Of a stretch of 64,000 bases of DNA, positions 58,620-64,000 are shown one piece after another. This DNA is from Acestrorhynchus altus (lineage: Eukaryota > Chordata > Actinopteri > Characiformes > Acestrorhynchidae), in contig CM067509.1 in the NCBI GenBank assembly GCA_034509495.1, forward strand, positions 9,561,406-9,625,405, read 5' to 3'. Position 1 is the stretch's first letter; each line of letters begins with the position of its first letter. Position numbers and translations under genes: made by a program. A model generated the notes under the pieces. The model was not told the DNA's origin. It searched no databases and worked only from the letters and a program-made list of their open reading frames with translations.

Positions 58620-60920
58620 CCTGTCTTCTGTTCCTTCTGAGGGTTTGTCACTCATACTGAATTAGAAATGAACTGAAACAAGCCTTCTTCATTGATACTG
58701 TAACTCACTGTAACCTCACTGCCTCGCTGTCCACCTCAACTTACAAGCATATGCTCAATATACTGGGATTTTTGCCCAGTCAGGATGTTTGAGGCGTTCT
58801 TTTACTTTCTCTTTGTTCTTGTAATTTAGTGCCAACTTTTTTTTATCCGTGAAACAGACTCAAATGTCTGGGTATTAGCCCAGACAAATCCCACACAAAA
58901 TAAACATCAACATACGTAAAGAGAGGTTAAGGCACCATACCTGAGACAGTAATATATTAACAGTCAAGGATTACAACAAATTACATCTGAACCCAATTAG
59001 TCCCGTCATAAAATACAACAATATATTCTATGGTGTAATACAGTCTGTGTGTGGACTTCCTTCGTTTGGTCTGTAAATCAAGTACATTTCCATGCAATCA
59101 CAATAAATGAAAACTGACAGTGGAATTGTCTATATTGAAGTGCCACAGTTAGTTGAAATTGTCATAGAACGCAGCATGTGGTACAGCATGAAAACTCTCA
59201 AATGCTGGAGCATACTGCATGTAAATATTGGGCTATCCTCTGCTGCATCACTCACCACATTCCAAACTGCTTCTGGAAGAAACATCTGGGATTGTAAAAT
59301 GTTTTATAATGGCCGAGCTTCTACACTAAAGTCTAAAATCAGTGAATGATGGCTGTAGTGGTGTTAATGTGTTTTCTGAAGTGATGAATGATACTGGATG
59401 CCAAGTGAACACAGCTTCACTCCATCATTTCTCTCAAGTCTTCTTGAGTTCAATTTGATCTTATGACAATAGTTGCTGAATTTGTCTTATTTTTTTTTTC
59501 TTTTTGTCTCTGTCTTTTAATCCAACATTATCTCCAATAAATGAGTATCATCAATAATGAGTTAAACTTTTCTGAAGGAAATTTCAAAATTATGTTGTTC
59601 TTGTATATGTTTTCTTCCATCATTGGTTTTATCTATAAACTGGGGTGTATGGGGAAGGGGGTGTCCATACCTATGTTGAGACCAAACCTATGTAATGATA
59701 TTTAATATACTTTATGAAATAATGGGAAGGGGGATTTACAGTAATTACCAATGTCATGCAGAGCTGACTGATTGTTACACATTACCCATAATTCACAAGG
59801 CAAAATACTACCTGATATATAAAATGATATAAAAAGTGTTAATTTTGATACTATCTGAAATGTATATGATTCTAAATCAATGTATATGTCAAATGCAAAT
59901 GAATCTTATCTGGGAGTCACCAAATATTCCCTTAATAACCAACCTTCCTCCTGGAGTTCTGTCTTCCCACAGACTTTAACTTTAACTGAGCCTAATCCAT
60001 CCCACCTGATCCACATATTTATTGCTTCTAGAAGTCTCTGATTAGTTGCATGAGGTGTGTGAACAGAATGTCAATTAATCAACCTTGATCTGAAGTACTG
60101 CAGAGCCTGGATTACAGGCATTACATGAAAATGTCTTTTTCAACATCCTGCCTTGCCGGGCTTTCTCTTTGCACCATAGTCTGAATTTCCTTATCAGAGA
60201 CAATTTACCTTCTTTCTTCTTCCAGTTCTCATCAAAGGCAGTCTCTTCTGTCACTCCTATAAAGCAGTGAAATCTGCTTTTATAGTAAAGTATTTAAAAG
60301 CCTAAAGAAGCAGGGTATTAGCGCTCATGAACGTCCTATGCCCTTGTCTGTATTTCTGTCTCTGTCCCTCTTCTGCTGTGTCTGGAAACAGTGGAACAAT
60401 GTATGTAGTTCATATGTGAAACAGTCCTTTGGTATTAGCCTGCAAAATTGTGGGTTCTAAAAATGGTGCAGGATGTAAACAAACCATGACAGCTAAGAGG
60501 GTGTCTCTCTTTCACTCTCTCATTCTCCTTTCTCTTCTACTTCACCTCTTACTGTTCCCAGTATCGCTCTTCTTTACTATACAGTGCTATTTTAAGCTTT
60601 TCAAACTCAGGTTAACTCATGACCTGATGAATCAGGTTAATTAAATGTCCAATTAGTGTTGGTCTTTCCTATGCACAGGCTAAGCAAGGGAGCCCAAGAC
60701 AAGGCAAGAATTAAGTCATACATATTTGTTATAGTGATGTTTGAGTGTAAAGGACAAAAAGGTCTACAGAGCCTTTTTTTTGTGGTTTTTGGTTCCTGTT
60801 GCAAACAAAATTTTCAGGTGTTAGAACCTATTTTTGTTGGTGGAAATGTACTGAATGGTTCAAAATGAGGTTCACGAACCAGAACGGAACCTGTTTAAAT
60901 TGGTGGAAAAGGGCAGTAGG
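58620..60920. other. gene-free interval
   Basis: No gene or clear element recognised; AT-rich. Confidence 0.5.
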
Positions 60921-60924
60921 AGGA

Positions 60925-61215
60925 TAAAGCTCACGCCTCCACTGATACATGTGAAGCCAGCCACTGCCTCTTTTCAAACTGCAGGTATTACATGATTGCT
61001 GTGCAACTGGCTTGGAGGAACGCGCTGGGTCCCCAGCTCTGATACAACAGCTAACAGATGCCTGTGCCAACCAGCATTGTGTGGTGTAAGGAGAGGGTGC
61101 CATCTACCCACTCAGATTGAATATTTTGCTCTCTCAGATTCCAGCTGCTGACAGCAAGTAGACCTGGGAATAGAACCTGTTATCCCTAGATCATAGTGCA
61201 GGTGAATTAGACCAC
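60925..61215 (-). repeat. tRNA-derived SINE, copy 2
   Basis: Collinear with 780-1000. On the minus strand the head has B-box-like GGTTCTATTCC. It is the longer of the two copies. Confidence 0.6.
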
Positions 61216-61219
61216 TTAG

Positions 61220-64000
61220 AGAGCCCAACACTGTAGTTTTGATCTTTGACAATGCTCTCCCAGAAAATCCCTCAGCAATGATAGAGGTTTGATTGTTAAT
61301 ATGCTGTGACCTGCATTGAAATAAATACTTATTTTCTTATACATGATGAGATCAACGCCGCTGAATGGCCTAAAATTTGCAAAACATAGTTTTATCTCTG
61401 CAGCCATGTAAAAAAAATGACAGGCAGGTTTCAGGAATAGCAACTTCAGTGGAAGTGACAGCTTTGTGCTCCTTACTCACTCCTTCATGATGAATTTGTG
61501 ATACTTCATCCTTCCTCTTTAGTTAGAAAGCACTCACTCTCTTACTTGTCTATCTTAGTCTGAAGGGAAGAGACCAGAGTAGCTTGTTATTCTACAAATC
61601 TTTTTGTAAACTTAGTGGTAAGCACTTCAGCACAAATGGAAATTCACAAACTTCTTTTATACACTTCCACACTTAAATGAAATCCTGGATCCTCTAACTG
61701 TACTTCTCTTGATAAGTTCATTTTATTTTACCTATCGTGTGCATCTACAACCTCACCACTGACTACTACAAAAATTTCAGTATAATATATCACAATATGA
61801 AGCCTGCACTACACCCCAGGATACACATTAATGAAAGAAATGTGTCTGTGTGACAACTTGAAGAATCATCTGTAGCACTAATCCCTGTTTTGGGTGAATT
61901 CTATGTCTAATTAGAGGAGATGCATTTGTCATCATTTAGTGTTGACTCATTTTGAACATGAACAGGATTCTCCATGCTTTCCTTTTATCTTCATTCCTCC
62001 ATTTGTTTGTGCTTACACCAACTGTGTCAGACCAGTGAGGGTATCTGTAATTCATGCATGATTTAACAGTGTGTGTGTGTGTGTGTGTCTGTGTGTGTGT
62101 GTGATATACAAGCTACAGAAAAGCTCTCCTTCTAAAGAAAATGGTTTCTGTCCTTTAGTCCCCATGACCACAGAGACCTTCTGGGAATCATTTGTTTTTT
62201 CACTGTACAAAGATTAGATCAGAACACTAACAGCAAGTCCATAATTATGATTACTACCATATAAGACATCTGCACACTGAGGCCTCTGAGTACTGCAGCA
62301 CAGTACACACAAAATACCAGAGACACATTTAAAGCCCTGAATGAATATAGCATTTATTGGATTTCATTCAAAACTTTTAAATTTTTAATTTATCACAATA
62401 CACTCACACACAGACACACACAGACACACACAGACACACACAGACACACACAGACACACACAGACACACACAGACACACACAGACTTATGATCAGTTAAA
62501 ATACACTGTGCAGTGTTTGGTCACAGGGAATTTTTAACCACCTACATATAACAATACTTATAATAATGACTTTTATTATTATGACCCTTCGAGTCCTGCC
62601 TCTAAGCATCGCCCACAATAAGTGATTCAATTTGTAAAAGGTCCTTGAATGAGTGCTTGGGTGAGTTCGCAGTAGGGAAGAACAGTGTGGTTGTCTTACA
62701 GCTGTGAATGTAAGGGGTGAAGTGGACTCCCTGTTGGGACACAGCAGGCCTGACAGATCCAGCAAGAGAGCATCCGTCCCAACTCCAAAGGCACTGTCAG
62801 AACCGGCTGCACTGCTGGCTCTTCTTGCTATCTCTGACTTTGCTTATGAAGCTGTTTTTTCCTCCTTCCTTTCAATCTCCACAAATGTTTCACTCGTTCA
62901 GTTCTGATACTTTAAATCCTCAATAACCCTCATTAAATGTCATTCTCACTTTCAAATGAGACATATGCTCTTAAGTCACCTGAGACTGAGAAACTGACAT
63001 GGTTAGGCTTTTTAAAATTGTACAAATTAAGAATCTATTAAGAATCAAACTAAAATTCTCTGACTATATACCCAACCAAGCAATCAATAAACATGAGAAT
63101 AACAGCCTTCAATAAATCTTTTGAAACAAACCATTTCTTTTTCCTGATCATATCTGATAACATGAGCATTCATTTCAATACAATTGCTCAAAATTACTTT
63201 AGCCCAGTCTATAAGCTTAGGTAATTCAATGATAGTCTGTAACATTTGTACATTTTTACAGTATAATATTTATATGTACAACATTTCAGTTTTTAACTGA
63301 ATGCAGGTTAATGTAAATAAAATGCCATGTAAACTGTGTTCCTGAGCAGATTGTTTCGTTCAATTATGATGAAACAATGTCCCTTTCTACAGAGCAATTA
63401 GATCCAACAAATGCTGCATACAAAAAATGGGGAAAAGGGAGTTTCAAGGCTTTCACTGAAGAGCAGCAATATGAAAATAAACAGTTGGATTTATTCAGCA
63501 ACAGATAAAAGCTGGTTGTATATGTTATGTTTATAACATGACACCATGAACAGCAACTGTAAACATCTGAAATTATAATTAATATATATTTTTTTATCTC
63601 ATAGAAAATAATTGTCAGCAAGCTAGCCAGATTATTTACTATAGAGGTAATTCAGCTGTACTGTTCTACATTATAATGCACATTACATTACATTGCACAT
63701 AGCAAAATACACAGCATAGACAGCTACCTATTCAGCAAACACAAAGTCAGCTTAGTACGGGTTTTAAATTCTTTCAGAACATGGTGCTCTGAAGCCAAAT
63801 GATTGTTTATCCTGGTTTTAGGACAGACTCTATAGCTCTCTTCACGTGTAAATCTTGCTTTCTCTGGTTTGACAGTGGCTGAATGAACACATACATTTTC
63901 CATTCTAATATCTTCCTGTTTGTAGTAGTTCTTGTAATGCTGTTTTGTTTATCAACACCGTTAGCCAGGCAAGATTACTTGGGTAACCAGCAGAAGATAC
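61220..64000. other. gene-free interval to window end
   Basis: No gene is recognised. It holds a (GT)n run (62069-62103), a 10-bp-period repeat (62411-62485) and a somewhat GC-richer patch at 62640-62860 with open frames on both strands (SSAAGSDSAFGVGTDALLL on minus) that I cannot assign. Confidence 0.45.
62411..62485. repeat. (CAGACACACA)n 10-bp repeat
   Basis: Seven to eight identical decamers. Confidence 0.95.

Noticed and set aside
62411..62485. Regular decamer array considered as CRISPR-like
   Set aside because: Simple (CAGACACACA)n microsatellite without spacers; vertebrate DNA.

Overview
This is vertebrate nuclear DNA, almost certainly from a teleost fish. Genes are split by GT/AG introns, the background is AT-rich with many microsatellites, and the interspersed elements are typical of fish: L2-type and CR1/Rex1-like LINEs, Tc1-like transposons, hAT-type MITEs and tRNA-derived SINEs. 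Several dispersed repeats are of types I associate with otophysan fishes (characins, catfishes and relatives), but I cannot fix the species.

Gene order from left to right: the last four coding exons of mgat4a (+; 1045-2880); complete three-exon coa5 (+; 6661-10822); two tandem inosine/uridine-type nucleoside hydrolase genes (-; 11442-14003 and 16266-19492); and a complete 22-exon inpp4a (-; 39995-54682). Apart from the nucleoside hydrolases, this matches the human 2q11.2 order MGAT4A - COA5 - INPP4A. UNC50, which in human lies between COA5 and MGAT4A, is not seen. Mammals lack the nucleoside hydrolase family, so these two genes are the lineage-specific content of the locus.

The stretch 20-38 kb is a repeat-built, rearranged region. 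It holds a decayed copy of one inpp4a exon (about 21.4-21.6 kb), an L2 LINE, a duplicated block (24.98-26.48 kb and 28.34-30.95 kb) carrying a Tc1 remnant, a scrambled third nucleoside hydrolase copy (28.0-29.8 kb), a 58-bp-arm palindrome beside a 79-bp micro-inversion, an L2 nested inside a CR1/Rex1-like LINE, and a 31-bp-period minisatellite. From 55 to 64 kb, upstream of the inpp4a start codon, I find only noncoding sequence and repeats.

Functionally the genes are unrelated neighbours: Golgi N-glycan branching (mgat4a), cytochrome c oxidase assembly (coa5), nucleoside salvage (the hydrolases) and phosphoinositide turnover (inpp4a). The most interesting points are the nucleoside hydrolase family (one copy frameshifted right after its start codon; Cys where classical enzymes have the catalytic His) and the traces of local duplication and inversion in 21-31 kb. 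Exon limits below come from reading frame, splice consensus and remembered family sequences; no alignment was run.
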